DNA of 64,000 bases from Negativicutes bacterium (GCA_031292035.1 JARLHX010000179.1:186001-250000), one strand, 5' to 3'; positions 6,958 to 17,384 are shown, numbered from the stretch's first letter. The notes: a model not told the origin generated them from the sequence alone. Numbers and translations: made by a program.

Positions 6958-9342
6958 CTAGGCTTCAATCATGATTGGGCGAAGATGCCAAATATCAATT
7001 GCATATTCGGTTATGGTGTGATCACTGGAAAACACCCCGGAACAGGCGATATTGTTGGCTGCCATCCGCCACCAGGCCCGACTGTCGCGGAATTGCTCGT
7101 CCACTTTGGCCTGGGCCTGCAGATAAGCGTCAAAATCAGCCAGTTCAAAATAGTCGCCCTGCCCGTGCACCAGATAATCATAGAGCATCCGGAACTCATC
7201 GGCTGCCACCGGCAGCGACCCGTCGATCAACTGATCGACGATTTTTCTCACCCGTCCGTCGCCATGGTACACTGCCCGGGGGTCGCACTGATTTTGCTGA
7301 CAGATGGAAATCACTTCATCTGCCTTGAGGCCGAAGATAAAGATATTGTCGTCGCCTACAACCTCGCGGATTTCGACGTTGGCGCCGTCCAGCGTCCCCA
7401 CCGTTACCGCTCCGTTCATCATAAACTTCATATTGCCGGTGCCGGAAGCTTCTTTGCTGGCGGTGGAAATCTGCTCACTGACATCGGCGGCCGGGAAGAT
7501 CATCTCCGCCAGCGAAACGCCATAATTTTCGATAAATACGACTTTGATCTTGTTCTTGATCGAAGCATCATTGTTAATCACTGTGGCCAGTATGTTGATG
7601 AGTTTAATCACCTTTTTGGCCAGCATATAGCCTGGTGCCGATTTGCCGGCAAAGATAAAGGTCCGGGGCACCACATCCAGATCCGGATTCTCCTTCAGCC
7701 GGTTGTACAGCTCCATGATGCGGAGAATATTCATCAGCTGACGCTTATAGGCGTGAATACGTTTGACGTGAATATCGAAGATCGAATTGACGTCAAGCTC
7801 GATATCATATCTAGCTTTGACAAAATCGGCCAGCGCCTGCTTTTTGACGCGCTTGACGGCCGCCAGTTTGTGCTGAAAATCTTCGTCTTTAGCGTAAAAC
7901 CGCAACCGGTTCAAATCGGTGGGGTGATAAATCCAGCTCGAGCCGATGGTTTCGCTGATTAGCTCAGATAGCTGGGGATTGGCTTTCATCAGCCAGCGGC
8001 GATGGGTAATTCCATTGGTTTTATTGTTGAATTTATAGGGTGTGAACTGATAGAACAGGTTCATGACGTCTTTTTTTAATATTTCGCTGTGGATCTCGGC
8101 CACGCCGTTGACGCTATGACTGCCAACCACCGCCAGGTGAGCCATTTTTACATAGCCGTCGCCGATAATCGCCATGGCGGCAATCCGGTTCCAGTCACCT
8201 GGATAATAATGCCACAAATCGCGGCAAAACCGCTCGTTGATTTCATGAACGATCTCAAAAACCCTTGGCAGCAGTCCCTGAAAAATATCAATCGGCCACT
8301 TTTCCAGCGCCTCAGGCATGATGGTGTGATTGGTATAGGAAATGGTGTTGACGGTAATCTGCCAGGCCTGATCCCAGCTGAGGCCTTCCTCGTCAATCAA
8401 GAGGCGCATCAGTTCAGGCACCGCCAGCGCCGGATGGGTGTCGTTAATATGAATGGCGATCATTTCGGCCAGGTTGGTCAGGGTGCCGTGCTTACGCTTG
8501 TAAAAACGCAGAATGCTCTGGAGTCCGGCCGATACGAAGAAGTACTGTTGCTTCAGGCGCAGCAGCCGCCCTTCATAATGAGAGTCCTCAGGATAAAGAA
8601 TCTCGGAAATAGCCTCGACCGAATACTTGTATTCCACAGCCTTCATATAGTTGCCCTGATTGAATGATCCAAGATCAAAGTCGGTCTCGATGGCCTCGGC
8701 GCTCCAGAGGCGGAGGGTATTGACGGTGTTGTTGCCAAAACCGACCACCGGAATGTCATAAGGTACTGCCAATACGGTGCCCATCGGTTCACCGAAAGTC
8801 ACCTTAACCGCTTTGTCTATCTTGCGATATTCCCAGATGTTGCCGTCTTTCAGCCAGTTGTCCGGCTGTTCCACCTGATCGCCGCCGATAATTTTCTGTT
8901 CAAACAACCCGTATTTGTAGCGGATGCCGCAGCCGTGGCCCGGCAGCTCCAGGGCCGCCAGTGAATCGAGAAAACAGGCTGCCAGCCTGCCGAGGCCGCC
9001 GTTACCAAGACCGGCGTCGTGTTCCTGACTCTCCAGCTGGTCATAATCAACTCCTAGCTCAGCCAGGGCCTCGGCCCACATCTCCCGCACGCCCAATCCG
9101 CGCACATATGTGTCCATGAGGCGGCCGAGCAAAAACTCGATAGAGAAATAATAGACCTGTTTCTCCTGTTTTTCGAGATATTGATGGTTGGTATTGACCC
9201 AGCGTTTACCGATCTGGTCGCGGACCAGATTTCCCAAGGCGGTGTATTTGTCCTGAAGAGACGCTTCTTCCAGACTCTTACCGACCAGTGACTGCAGTTT
9301 GGCAACAAATGCTGTTTTAAATTGTTCTTTATCTGTCAACAT
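6958..9342 (-). CDS. glgP: Glycogen/alpha-glucan phosphorylase
   Basis: The protein has 794 residues, the usual length of this family, and starts with ATG at 9342 after CCGGAGG. It releases glucose-1-phosphate from glycogen ends with pyridoxal phosphate as cofactor. The PLP-lysine region is plain (EASGTGNMKFMMNGA followed by TVGTLDGANVEI), as are the active-site loop NGGLGRLAACFLDS and the glucose-binding motif NDTHPALAVPELMR. It lies 13 bases after glgA, whose stop region carries its ribosome site. Sitting in one operon with the synthesis genes, it lets storage and mobilisation be made together, with flux set by allostery or later control. Confidence 0.97.
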   Translation of the reverse strand: MLTDKEQFKTAFVAKLQSLVGKSLEEASLQDKYTALGNLVRDQIGKRWVNTNHQYLEKQEKQVYYFSIEFLLGRLMDTYVRGLGVREMWAEALAELGVDYDQLESQEHDAGLGNGGLGRLAACFLDSLAALELPGHGCGIRYKYGLFEQKIIGGDQVEQPDNWLKDGNIWEYRKIDKAVKVTFGEPMGTVLAVPYDIPVVGFGNNTVNTLRLWSAEAIETDFDLGSFNQGNYMKAVEYKYSVEAISEILYPEDSHYEGRLLRLKQQYFFVSAGLQSILRFYKRKHGTLTNLAEMIAIHINDTHPALAVPELMRLLIDEEGLSWDQAWQITVNTISYTNHTIMPEALEKWPIDIFQGLLPRVFEIVHEINERFCRDLWHYYPGDWNRIAAMAIIGDGYVKMAHLAVVGSHSVNGVAEIHSEILKKDVMNLFYQFTPYKFNNKTNGITHRRWLMKANPQLSELISETIGSSWIYHPTDLNRLRFYAKDEDFQHKLAAVKRVKKQALADFVKARYDIELDVNSIFDIHVKRIHAYKRQLMNILRIMELYNRLKENPDLDVVPRTFIFAGKSAPGYMLAKKVIKLINILATVINNDASIKNKIKVVFIENYGVSLAEMIFPAADVSEQISTASKEASGTGNMKFMMNGAVTVGTLDGANVEIREVVGDDNIFIFGLKADEVISICQQNQCDPRAVYHGDGRVRKIVDQLIDGSLPVAADEFRMLYDYLVHGQGDYFELADFDAYLQAQAKVDEQFRDSRAWWRMAANNIACSGVFSSDHTITEYAIDIWHLRPIMIEA

Positions 9343-9355
9343 ATCTACCTCCGGT

Positions 9356-10789
9356 TCAATCTAAACGTTCGTATAATGCGGAGTAGTCTGACGCCGAGCG
9401 CTGCCAGCTGAAATCACTGGCCATCGCCGCTTTAACAAGCTTCGGCCAAACTTCCTTGTCATGATAAAAACCGATGGCGCGGTTGAGGGTATAGAGCATA
9501 TCGTGGGCGTTGTACTGAGCGAAACTAAATCCGTTTCCTTCTCCAGTATATTCATTATAGGCGGTGATGGTATCTTTGAGGCCGCCGGTCTCCCGCACTA
9601 CCGGGATGGTACCGTAGCGCAGCGCAATCAGTTGGCTGATGCCGCAAGGCTCAGCCCGCGACGGCATCAGATTGATGTCCGCCCCGGCATAAATCCGGTG
9701 AGCCAGGCTTTCGTCGAAATAAAGATTGACCGACATTTTGTCAGGATGTTGATGGGCCGCCACCCGGAACATGCTTTCGTATTTTTCTTCCCCGGTCCCT
9801 AGGATGACAATCTGCAGGTCCAGCGCCGTCAGATCCTCCAGTACTGCCGCAAACAGATCCAGTCCCTTCGCAGCAACCAGCCTGGAGACAATCCCGATCA
9901 AGGGTACCTCAGGATTGACCGGCAGGCAGAGAAACTCTTGAAGCTTGGTTTTATTGGTTTGCTTGCGGCTGATCGACCGCCGGGTAAACTGCTGGTAAAT
10001 CAAGCTGTCACAGGTTGGGTTGAAGACATCATAATCAATCCCGTTCAGAATACCGGTCAGCTTGTCCTGCCGCTGACGAAGCACCCCCTCCAACCGCTCG
10101 CCCCCCTCGGGAGTCAGAATCTCATTGGCGTAGGTCGGACTCACGGTGGTGACGGCGTCGGCAAAAACGATTCCGCCTTGCAAAAAGTTGATACTGTCCT
10201 GGAATTTCAGCTTGTCGTCGGTAAAATAAACTGCTGCATCCAGCCCCAGCAAATCAACCAGCATCGCCTTGTCAAATACCCCCTGATACTCGATATTATG
10301 GATGGTCAGGACGGTCTTGAGAGCGGCATACTCGGGTATATGGCGATAATGTCCGTCGAGCAATACCGGCAGTGCGGCAGTGTGCCAGTCGTGGCAATGC
10401 AAAATCTCGGGTTTGAAGTCAAGATAGGGTAACAGCTCGAGCACCGCGCGGCAGAAAAAAGCGAACCGTTCGCCGTCATCGTAGTGGCCATAAAGGCCCC
10501 TCCGCTTGAAATAGTACTCATTGTCGACAAAGTAATAGGTCAGTCCTTCGTATTCGGCCTCCAGCAAACCGCCGTACTGCAGCCGCCAGCCCAGCGGGAC
10601 GGTCACGTTCTTCAGGCAAACCATCTTTTCCTGCAGGTGGATCGGAATATCCTCGTACTTGGGCATGATTACCCTTACATCCAGCCCCTGCTTTTTCAGC
10701 TCTTTCGGCAGCGAGCCAACCACATCGCCCATCCCACCAGTTTTAGCAAAGGGAACTGCTTCGGCTGCCACAAATAATACTGATTTCAT
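9356..10789 (-). CDS. glgA: Glycogen synthase (ADP-glucose type, GT5)
   Basis: The protein has 477 residues, normal for bacterial GlgA. The N-terminus holds the ADP-glucose-binding KTGGMGDVVGSLPKEL motif (KxGGL class), and the C-terminal Rossmann half holds the GIVSRLVAAKGLDL and MPSRAEPCGISQL motifs, including the conserved Glu of retaining glycosyltransferases. It adds glucose from ADP-glucose to growing glycogen chains. Its ATG at 10789 follows the TAA of glgD directly (TAAATG), so translation is probably coupled. Substrate comes from GlgC/GlgD, encoded just upstream. Confidence 0.97.
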   Translation of the reverse strand: MKSVLFVAAEAVPFAKTGGMGDVVGSLPKELKKQGLDVRVIMPKYEDIPIHLQEKMVCLKNVTVPLGWRLQYGGLLEAEYEGLTYYFVDNEYYFKRRGLYGHYDDGERFAFFCRAVLELLPYLDFKPEILHCHDWHTAALPVLLDGHYRHIPEYAALKTVLTIHNIEYQGVFDKAMLVDLLGLDAAVYFTDDKLKFQDSINFLQGGIVFADAVTTVSPTYANEILTPEGGERLEGVLRQRQDKLTGILNGIDYDVFNPTCDSLIYQQFTRRSISRKQTNKTKLQEFLCLPVNPEVPLIGIVSRLVAAKGLDLFAAVLEDLTALDLQIVILGTGEEKYESMFRVAAHQHPDKMSVNLYFDESLAHRIYAGADINLMPSRAEPCGISQLIALRYGTIPVVRETGGLKDTITAYNEYTGEGNGFSFAQYNAHDMLYTLNRAIGFYHDKEVWPKLVKAAMASDFSWQRSASDYSALYERLD

Positions 10790-11914
10790 TTATACCACCA
10801 TGCCTTTCTCGATCACCATCACATAATTTTTGTCGCCGATCATCCGCTTGTTGCAGCTGATGGTCACGTCTTTATCGCAAATGATGTTTTCCAGTACGGC
10901 GTTGGCGCCAATCTCACTTTTCTGCATAATAATGCTGTTCTTAATATACGCGCCCTTATGGACCCGCACGCCGCGAAACAGGATGCTGTTTTCCACCCTG
11001 CCTTCGATAATGCAGCCGTTGGCTACCATCGAATTGTGAACATCGGCCTGCTCCCGGTAATTGGCAGGGGGTTCGTCCTTGACTTTTGTATAGATGGGAC
11101 CGGCATTGCTGAAGAGTTCCTGCCATATCTCCGTATTTAACAAGTCCATATTGGCCCGGTAATAAGACTGGATCGAATTAATCTTGGCCATATACCCCTT
11201 GAAGGGAAAACCGTAGATTTTGTAGCGGCGGATGTTCTTGATGATGCCCTCCTTGGTAAAGTCGAACTCCCCCCTGGCGACACTATCCTCGATAATCTCC
11301 AGCAGCAGCTTTTTGGACATCAAGAAAGCCTCCAAGCCGATATTCCCAGATGCCGTCCGGCCTGATTTGATGCCCATGTCGGTAACCCGCCCGTCCTCGT
11401 CCACATTGAGCAGTGTTGCCATCGAAAAATATTTACCTGGGCTTGGCTGCTCATCTTTGTACAGAATGGTGATATCCGCCTGTTTTTCCAAATGAAACCG
11501 ATAGGCCTCGCTGAAATCGACATTATAGAGGATGTGGCTGCTGGCGATCAAAACATAGTCCTGGCTGCTGCGGGAGAGAAAATCGACATGACTGTGGAAG
11601 TGTTCCAGGTCGCCTTTATAGATGCTGTTGGCATAATGGATATGATCAGGCGGCGGCAGGAGAAACAGGCCGTCCCGTTTACGGGCCAGGTCCCATTCCT
11701 TGCCTGAGCGCAAGTGATCCATGAGGGAACGGTACTGGTGTTTGACCACAATACCGACATTATTGATTCCTGAATTGACCATGTTGGACAACATGAAGTC
11801 GATGATGCGGAACCGGCCGCCAAAAGGCACGGCAGCCACAGGTCGATGGCGGGTAATTTCTTTTAAGAGTTCCTCGTTTTCGTGCAGGTTGATAATTCCC
11901 AGTACATTTTTCAT
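10790..11914 (-). CDS. glgD: Glucose-1-phosphate adenylyltransferase regulatory subunit GlgD
   Basis: The protein has 374 residues, with a nucleotidyltransferase-like N-domain and a C-terminal left-handed beta-helix region ([16 protein letters not shown]). The N-terminus reads [10 protein letters not shown] where the catalytic subunit has AGGQGSRL, so the pyrophosphorylase loop is gone. That is the mark of GlgD, the partner that modulates GlgC in Firmicutes. The ATG at 11914 overlaps the glgC stop by 4 bases (ATGA), which predicts coupled synthesis of the two subunits. Confidence 0.95.
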   Translation of the reverse strand: MKNVLGIINLHENEELLKEITRHRPVAAVPFGGRFRIIDFMLSNMVNSGINNVGIVVKHQYRSLMDHLRSGKEWDLARKRDGLFLLPPPDHIHYANSIYKGDLEHFHSHVDFLSRSSQDYVLIASSHILYNVDFSEAYRFHLEKQADITILYKDEQPSPGKYFSMATLLNVDEDGRVTDMGIKSGRTASGNIGLEAFLMSKKLLLEIIEDSVARGEFDFTKEGIIKNIRRYKIYGFPFKGYMAKINSIQSYYRANMDLLNTEIWQELFSNAGPIYTKVKDEPPANYREQADVHNSMVANGCIIEGRVENSILFRGVRVHKGAYIKNSIIMQKSEIGANAVLENIICDKDVTISCNKRMIGDKNYVMVIEKGMVV

Positions 11915-13140
11915 CCTGCCCGCCCACCTTTCACCGACTTAAGATGAACATTTGAACGGTCAACCCGCTCGCCGCCGGATACCAGTGTGTCGGCAGGAAT
12001 GGTGACCTGCTCACCCACCACCACGATCTTGGTAGCGCCATCGGTCTGAGTCGAATCAACGCCGATCTGGCAACCGTCTTCAATGACCGCCTGCGGACCA
12101 ACGATCGCTTTTTCGATATAGACCCCGGCCCCGATGCGGGCGCCAGGCATAATGACCGAGTCTTTCACTACCGAGCCCGGTCCGGTCTCAACCCCGGCAA
12201 ACAACACTGAGTTTTCAACCTCGCCAAATATCAGGCAACCCACGCTGACCAGAGACCGCCGCACTTTGCCGCTGGCAGCCACCAGATGGGGCGGCGAAGT
12301 CGGGTTGACGGAGAAAATCCGCCAATCAGGGTCATATAGATCAAATTTCGGTGTATCGCTCAACAGGTCCATATTGGCTTCCCAAAGGCTCTCCACCGTC
12401 CCAACGTCCTTCCAGTACCCTTGAAAGGAATAGGCCATCATTTTCCGGCCGGCCTTCAGCATGGCCGGAATGACGTTCTTGCCAAAATCATGGGCGGAGG
12501 ACTCGTCCTTATCATCGCTTTCCAGATAGGATTTGAGGGTTTCCCACGTAAAAATGTACACTCCCATGGAGGCCAAATTATTCTTCGGCTCTTTGGGTTT
12601 TTCCTCAAAATCGACAATCCGGCCACCGGGGCCGGTGTGCATGATGCCAAACCGGCTGGCCTCTTTCCAGGGGACTTCGATCACCGCGATGGTTGCATCG
12701 GCTCCGCTCTCTTTATGCTGCTTGAGCATCAGCGAATAATCCATCTTGTAAATGTGGTCGCCGGAAAGCACCAACACATACTCAGGACTGTACTGGTCGA
12801 TAAAGGCGGCGTTCTGATAAATGGAGTTTGCCGTCCCTTTATACCATTCGCCGCCCCGCGCCTGGACGAACGGCGGCAAAATGTATACTCCGCCGTTGTT
12901 GCGATCGAGATCCCACGGGCTGCCGATCCCGATATAGGTATGCAGTTCCAGTGGCTGATATTGCGTCAAAACGCCGACTGTATCAAAGCCGGAATTATGA
13001 CAATTGCTCAACGTAAAATCAATCAGCCGGTACTTTCCGCCGAACGGCACTGCCGGCTTGGCCAGCGTATTGGTAAGTACACCCAGCCTGCTGCCCTGTC
13101 CACCAGCCAGAATCATCGCTACACATTCTTTGGAGCGCAT
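11911..13140 (-). CDS. glgC: Glucose-1-phosphate adenylyltransferase catalytic subunit
   Basis: The protein has 409 residues and makes ADP-glucose from ATP and glucose-1-phosphate, the committed step of glycogen synthesis. The catalytic loop [12 protein letters not shown] and the metal/substrate site [10 protein letters not shown] are intact. A beta-helix C-domain follows ([17 protein letters not shown]). I prefer ATG at 13140 to the TTG at 13143, because the AAGGAGG site lies 7 bases upstream of the ATG. The start shares bases with the glgB stop (TGATG). Confidence 0.96.
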   Translation of the reverse strand: MRSKECVAMILAGGQGSRLGVLTNTLAKPAVPFGGKYRLIDFTLSNCHNSGFDTVGVLTQYQPLELHTYIGIGSPWDLDRNNGGVYILPPFVQARGGEWYKGTANSIYQNAAFIDQYSPEYVLVLSGDHIYKMDYSLMLKQHKESGADATIAVIEVPWKEASRFGIMHTGPGGRIVDFEEKPKEPKNNLASMGVYIFTWETLKSYLESDDKDESSAHDFGKNVIPAMLKAGRKMMAYSFQGYWKDVGTVESLWEANMDLLSDTPKFDLYDPDWRIFSVNPTSPPHLVAASGKVRRSLVSVGCLIFGEVENSVLFAGVETGPGSVVKDSVIMPGARIGAGVYIEKAIVGPQAVIEDGCQIGVDSTQTDGATKIVVVGEQVTIPADTLVSGGERVDRSNVHLKSVKGGRAG

Positions 13141-15071
13141 CAAGCTCCCTCCTTATTGTTTATCCCTGCCGCATATTTGAAATAAACCGTCGCCAGGGGG
13201 GGTACAGTGACGCTTAAGGAATAGGGCTGGTTCTGCCAGGCCAGTTTCTCGGTCACCAAATCACCGCTATGCTGGCCCGATCCGCCATATTGCTCAGAAT
13301 CGCTGTTAAAAACCTCATGATAGCGACCGGCCATAGGGACTCCCACCCGATAACCCTGCCGCACCACCGGGGTGAAATTACACAATACTACGGTAAACTC
13401 TCCGTCACCTGACCGGCGGAGAAAAATGATGATACTCTGGCTGTAGTCCTGGCAGTCAATCCATTCAAAGCCCTCCCAGCTTTCATCTGACTTCCACAGG
13501 GCCGGATCGCGCCGATATAAATGGTTGAGATCCTGCACATAGTTTTTGAGTTTGGCGTGCATATCAAATTCCAGCAGTGACCAATCCAGTTGGCGTGCCT
13601 CGTTCCATTCGGTGAACTGCCCAAATTCGCCGCCCATAAACAGCAGTTTCTTGCCGGGATGGGCCATAAAGTAGCCATAGAAGGCCCGGAGATTGGCGAA
13701 TTTTTGCCAGTAGTCCCCCGGCATTTTGTCCAATAACGACTTTTTGCCGTGAACCACCTCGTCGTGTGACAGGGGCAACAGGAAATTTTCCGAAAAGGCA
13801 TAGAGAAAAGAAAATGTCAGGAGATGATGCTCCCACTGGCGATGGATGGGATCAAGGGCAATGTATTTTAGACTATCGTTCATCCACCCCATATTCCATT
13901 TGAAATCAAATCCCAGTCCCCCAAGATAAACCGGTCTGGTCAACAGCGGCCAGGTGGTCGATTCTTCAGCCGCCACCAGCGCCTGCGGATAGTACTCATG
14001 AACGACCTCGTTGAGTTTCTTGCAAAAATCCACTGCTTCAAGGTCTTCCCGACCGCCATAACGGTTGGGAAGCCACTCGCCCTTTTTCTTGCCATAGTCG
14101 CGGTACAACATATTGGCAACCGCGTCGACCCGCAGACCGTCGATATGAAACACGTCGAACCAGTATAAGGCGTTCCCGATAAGAAAACTCCAAACTTCCG
14201 GCCGACAAAAATCAAAATTTAACGTTCCCCAACCCTCATTCTCAGCCAGACCGGAAAAACCGCTTTCATAAAGAGGTTGGCCGGTAAACAGCCGCAGGCC
14301 ATGGTCATCCTTGCAAAAATGACCCGGGACCCAGTCCATGATGACACCAACGCCCCGCAAATGGCACTGATCGATAAAATACTTGAGATCATCCGGACTG
14401 CCATAGCGGCTGGTAGGAGCATAATACCCTGTTATCTGGTAGCCCCATGATCCGTCGAGCGGATGCTCGGCCAGCGGCAAGAGCTCGATATGGGTGTATC
14501 CCATATCCACAACATAATCCACCAGTTCGTCCGCCATTTCGCGGTAATTGTAAAAGCCGTCGTCGGCCTTGCGCCGCCACGAGCCCAGATGGACTTCATA
14601 AATGTTCAAGGGTTGGCTGACCAAACGGCGCGCCCGTCCCTCCGCCTGCCAAGCTTCATCGTGCCACACATATCCGTCCAGGGGAAAAACTTTGGACGCC
14701 GTACCAGGGCGCATCTCCGCCCAGAATGCATAGGGATCGGCCTTTTGCTTGCGGTCACCGTCCTCGGCGATAATCTCATATTTATAGACAGTCCCTGCAT
14801 TTAGTCCCGGCACAAATAGCTGCCAGATCCCCGATTCCGGCGACGGCCGCATCACATGCTTGTCGCCCTGCCAGTTGTTGAAATCCCCGACCACACGCAC
14901 GCCCTTGACAAAAGGCGCCCACACGGCAAAACGCACCCCAGAAACTCCATCCACTTGACCCAGGTGCGCCCCCATCATTTGATAGCTGTGGAAGTGGCGG
15001 CCCTCGTGAAACAGATATTGATCATACTCGCTGATCGTCTTTTGGTTCATCCCAAGTCCGCCTTTATCCAT
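13140..15071 (-). CDS. glgB: 1,4-alpha-glucan branching enzyme
   Basis: The protein has 643 residues from ATG at 15071, which follows an ACAGGAG site by 8 bases; an in-frame start at 15107 has no such site and would lie in the leader terminator. The N-terminal CBM48 ([22 protein letters not shown]) precedes a GH13 barrel with [12 protein letters not shown] (nucleophile Asp), [10 protein letters not shown] (acid Glu) and [14 protein letters not shown] (third Asp). It cuts alpha-1,4 chains and rejoins them as alpha-1,6 branches. It is the first gene of the glycogen operon and sits right behind the candidate attenuator. Confidence 0.97.
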   Translation of the reverse strand: MDKGGLGMNQKTISEYDQYLFHEGRHFHSYQMMGAHLGQVDGVSGVRFAVWAPFVKGVRVVGDFNNWQGDKHVMRPSPESGIWQLFVPGLNAGTVYKYEIIAEDGDRKQKADPYAFWAEMRPGTASKVFPLDGYVWHDEAWQAEGRARRLVSQPLNIYEVHLGSWRRKADDGFYNYREMADELVDYVVDMGYTHIELLPLAEHPLDGSWGYQITGYYAPTSRYGSPDDLKYFIDQCHLRGVGVIMDWVPGHFCKDDHGLRLFTGQPLYESGFSGLAENEGWGTLNFDFCRPEVWSFLIGNALYWFDVFHIDGLRVDAVANMLYRDYGKKKGEWLPNRYGGREDLEAVDFCKKLNEVVHEYYPQALVAAEESTTWPLLTRPVYLGGLGFDFKWNMGWMNDSLKYIALDPIHRQWEHHLLTFSFLYAFSENFLLPLSHDEVVHGKKSLLDKMPGDYWQKFANLRAFYGYFMAHPGKKLLFMGGEFGQFTEWNEARQLDWSLLEFDMHAKLKNYVQDLNHLYRRDPALWKSDESWEGFEWIDCQDYSQSIIIFLRRSGDGEFTVVLCNFTPVVRQGYRVGVPMAGRYHEVFNSDSEQYGGSGQHSGDLVTEKLAWQNQPYSLSVTVPPLATVYFKYAAGINNKEGA

Positions 15072-15086
15072 AATATCGACTCCTGT

Positions 15087-15119
15087 AAAAAAAGACCTGC
15101 CAGGCACAACTGGAAGGTC
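15087..15119 (-). terminator. Candidate attenuator (intrinsic terminator) in the glg operon leader
   Basis: A two-part stem (15094-15098 with 15115-15119, and 15100-15103 with 15110-15113, one mismatch between) is followed on the minus strand by seven Ts at 15093-15087. It lies between the promoter and the glgB ribosome site, so it would stop transcripts before the first gene unless the stem is prevented. Confidence 0.75.
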
Positions 15120-15250
15120 GTTGGTGATAACTATGTGCCGCCCCTACTAATTTATTCCAGCTTCACGCCTGGCATGACAACCATTACGTACAGCCCTAAA
15201 GGAGTAAAACGGAGACTACTGGTTAGCACAGCTAAATTGTGAACATTTTA
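15120..15250 (-). promoter_or_regulatory. Leader RNA of the glycogen operon with a possible antiterminator arm
   Basis: The leader is about 180 bases long. The segment 15167-15174 is the exact complement of 15098-15105, which is part of the terminator's 3' half. Pairing the two (8 bp plus G-U pairs) would break the terminator. This layout is typical of a riboswitch or protein-controlled attenuator, but I recognise no known riboswitch class. The rest of the gap up to 15407 holds the promoter and nothing else clear. Confidence 0.5.
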
Positions 15251-15257
15251 CCATTTA

Positions 15258-15287
15258 ATCATAACAGTAAGGACTTACCCCTGTCAA
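15258..15287 (-). promoter_or_regulatory. Sigma-A promoter of the glycogen operon
   Basis: On the minus strand, TTGACA (15287-15282) and TATGAT (15263-15258) are separated by 18 bases. This is close to consensus and faces glgB. Confidence 0.75.
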
Positions 15288-15407
15288 TCAAGCCCTTGTC
15301 GTTTTTCGTCCAATTTTGTCATTAATTTCCCGTTGAAATGTTAACTATTTCTTAATACTGAAACCGTTTTCACGTCCGGCCGCGCCTTCGAATTCCTGCC
15401 CGCCGAG

Positions 15408-15854
15408 TCAGTAGGGATACTCTACTGTCCGGCGCCATTTATTTGAGACCTTTACCCACTTTTCGATCAGGGTAACGCGATTGGGACCTTGGGTAACCGC
15501 CACATTCACCAAAGCATTTTCACCATCATCGCTGACCACGACCTTGTCAACAGCAATCGCTATTTTCTGATTGTGGCTTTGGGCGTCACGATTCTGTCTG
15601 AACCACTGATTTTGCAGAAATATCGCGCGGTATGGCGCCTCCTGCTCGATAGGATCCAGGTACTCCAGAAGATGTTTTACATAGGTATTATCATCCATTT
15701 TCTCCTGTTCGGTTATTCTAAGTAGAACAGCATGATATTCACCGATCCGCCGGTTTAGTTGTCCCTCATTGTCGAGGCGGTTAGCCCCGCAGCCTCCCAG
15801 GAAAAGCCCAAGAATCACGACCAGGCTGAGGGAAATAATCGCTTTCTTTTGCAC
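15408..15854 (-). CDS. Putative lipoprotein of unknown function
   Basis: The protein has 148 residues, from a GTG start at 15854 placed 9 bases after GGGAGG. The N-terminus is a lipoprotein signal: basic MQKK, a hydrophobic run, and a lipobox LFLGGC with Cys22 as the lipid-bearing residue. The mature part has a helical region (residues 25-85) and then strands with IAVDKVVVSDDGENALVNV and TLIEKWVKVSNKWRRTVE, a pattern seen in NTF2-like or nuclear-transport-type small domains. I cannot assign a family. It is a single gene, read away from the glycogen promoter. Confidence 0.7.
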   Translation of the reverse strand: MQKKAIISLSLVVILGLFLGGCGANRLDNEGQLNRRIGEYHAVLLRITEQEKMDDNTYVKHLLEYLDPIEQEAPYRAIFLQNQWFRQNRDAQSHNQKIAIAVDKVVVSDDGENALVNVAVTQGPNRVTLIEKWVKVSNKWRRTVEYPY

Positions 15855-15935
15855 GAAAGTTAACCTCCCAGCAGTGATTGCCAGCTTTTACTATTTCTTT
15901 TCGCCGCCAGGCGACAAACTCCTTGTATCCGGGAA

Positions 15936-15975
15936 AATGAAAAGAAGCCTTCGCGGGTTACGCCAAGGCTTCTTA
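15936..15975 (-). terminator. Terminator of the EAL/HDOD gene
   Basis: A 10-bp perfect stem (15942-15951 with 15965-15974) is followed on the minus strand by TTTTCATTTT. It lies 55 bases past the stop at 16030. Confidence 0.8.
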
Positions 15976-16029
15976 TGTGCGGGCTATATCGGGCGCTACT
16001 ATTATTGGCGCTTATGGCCTGACGGCTGA

Positions 16030-17244
16030 CTAAACATCAGACATTTTGTCGGCCCAGCGGACAGCGTCGTTGTAATAGACAGGCAGTTGCTCCTCGTCGA
16101 GCTTCAAAGAATGGCAGAGGGGACTGAGCGTCTCCCAGTCGGCTTTTTCGTAAGCTTGGGCCAACCGCAGAACGGTGCCGAGCGGAGTTGACTCCCCCAT
16201 CAAGCCAGCGACCACCTCGGGTGCCAAACTGAGTTCGCTCAAAACGTCTACCATCGGACGGTCCAGCAGAGCGTCCAAGAGCGAAAACATGCCAACGATA
16301 AAGGCGCTGGGCACCTGTTTAATCAAGCCGGCAGCCTGGGCTATCTGTTCGCAAAGCCTGCCGCGGATGATGGCTGTAGTCAGAAGCTCGGCCGGCTTGT
16401 CCTGCGACAAATCCCGGATGGTCACCAGCGCCACCCAGCGCCGGACCTCCCGCTGGCCGAGCAAGGCAATGGCCTGTTTGATGGACTGGATCTTATAACG
16501 AAAGCCAAACCAGGCCGAATTCACATATTTAAAAAGCTTATACGAAAGCGAGACATCCCGCTTGATCACTTCTTCCAGATGGGCTACATTGAAGTCATCT
16601 CTGTTGACTTCCTGGACCAGCTGAATCTGAATAATCCGGTTAGGCGGGATTTCCTTATAGGTTATGACCACTGGGCGGCTGAAAAAGAATCCTTGGAAGA
16701 GGGTGTAGCCAAGGTCGACCCCCTGCGCAAAGTCCTCCTGAGTCTCAACCTTCTCAGCCAGAAGTTTCACGCGCGGCGGGATAACTTTGCGCAGCAAGTG
16801 TCGTTTTTGCATTGCTGGATGCTGCAAGAAATCAATTTTGATGATGTCCGCCAGCTCGATAAAGGGCTGATATTTGGCTTGAAAGACAAAATCGTCGAGA
16901 ACAATCTGGTAGCCTGACTTTTTGAGTTCAGCGCATGCTTTGACAATCTCCGCCGTCGGCTCCACCGTCTCCAGGATTTCTACCGCCAAATACTTTTGCG
17001 GCACCAAATTGGCCAGGCCGGTATGAATATTACTCTCGGTAAAATTAATGAACGCTTTTTTACCGCACGTCAGAGCGTCAAAGCCAATCGACATATAACT
17101 GCTGCTGATTACGTTGTAAGTCGCTGAATCACCCGCCGCCCCGGTCGGGAAGTAATTTTGAACCCCGTCGCGAAACAGCAGTTCATAGCCAACCACCGCT
17201 TTACTTATATCAAAAATCGGTTGTCTAGCAACAAATACTTCCAT
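16030..17244 (-). CDS. EAL and HDOD domain signalling protein (YuxH family)
   Basis: The protein has 404 residues from ATG at 17244, 7 bases after GGAGG. The N-terminal half is a divergent EAL domain: the signature Glu is kept in ELLFRDG, and LVPQKYLAVEILE, IVLDDFVF and IIKIDFL are recognisable. Residues about 200-400 form an HDOD domain (DVSLSYKLFKYVNSAWFG, IKQAIALLGQREVRRWV). Proteins of this EAL-HDOD type are mostly signalling scaffolds; many have lost c-di-GMP phosphodiesterase activity, and DDF followed by V, not G, suggests that here too. It is monocistronic with its own terminator. Confidence 0.88.
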   Translation of the reverse strand: MEVFVARQPIFDISKAVVGYELLFRDGVQNYFPTGAAGDSATYNVISSSYMSIGFDALTCGKKAFINFTESNIHTGLANLVPQKYLAVEILETVEPTAEIVKACAELKKSGYQIVLDDFVFQAKYQPFIELADIIKIDFLQHPAMQKRHLLRKVIPPRVKLLAEKVETQEDFAQGVDLGYTLFQGFFFSRPVVITYKEIPPNRIIQIQLVQEVNRDDFNVAHLEEVIKRDVSLSYKLFKYVNSAWFGFRYKIQSIKQAIALLGQREVRRWVALVTIRDLSQDKPAELLTTAIIRGRLCEQIAQAAGLIKQVPSAFIVGMFSLLDALLDRPMVDVLSELSLAPEVVAGLMGESTPLGTVLRLAQAYEKADWETLSPLCHSLKLDEEQLPVYYNDAVRWADKMSDV

Positions 17245-17384
17245 CACTCATCCTCCAACTTCGGGGATCACTACAGCGACTTGGCAAAATTCACCTTACC
17301 TATTCATACTTTTGCTATCGCCTCTCGTTTTTCCTTCAAAATTTGACAAATTATGCTTATTTTCTTATTTATATCTTCAAACAA

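Noticed and set aside
6985..7962. Long open frame (325 codons) on the plus strand inside glgP
   Set aside because: It lies fully antisense to glgP, whose motifs are unmistakable, and has no ribosome site or family resemblance. It is a codon-bias shadow.
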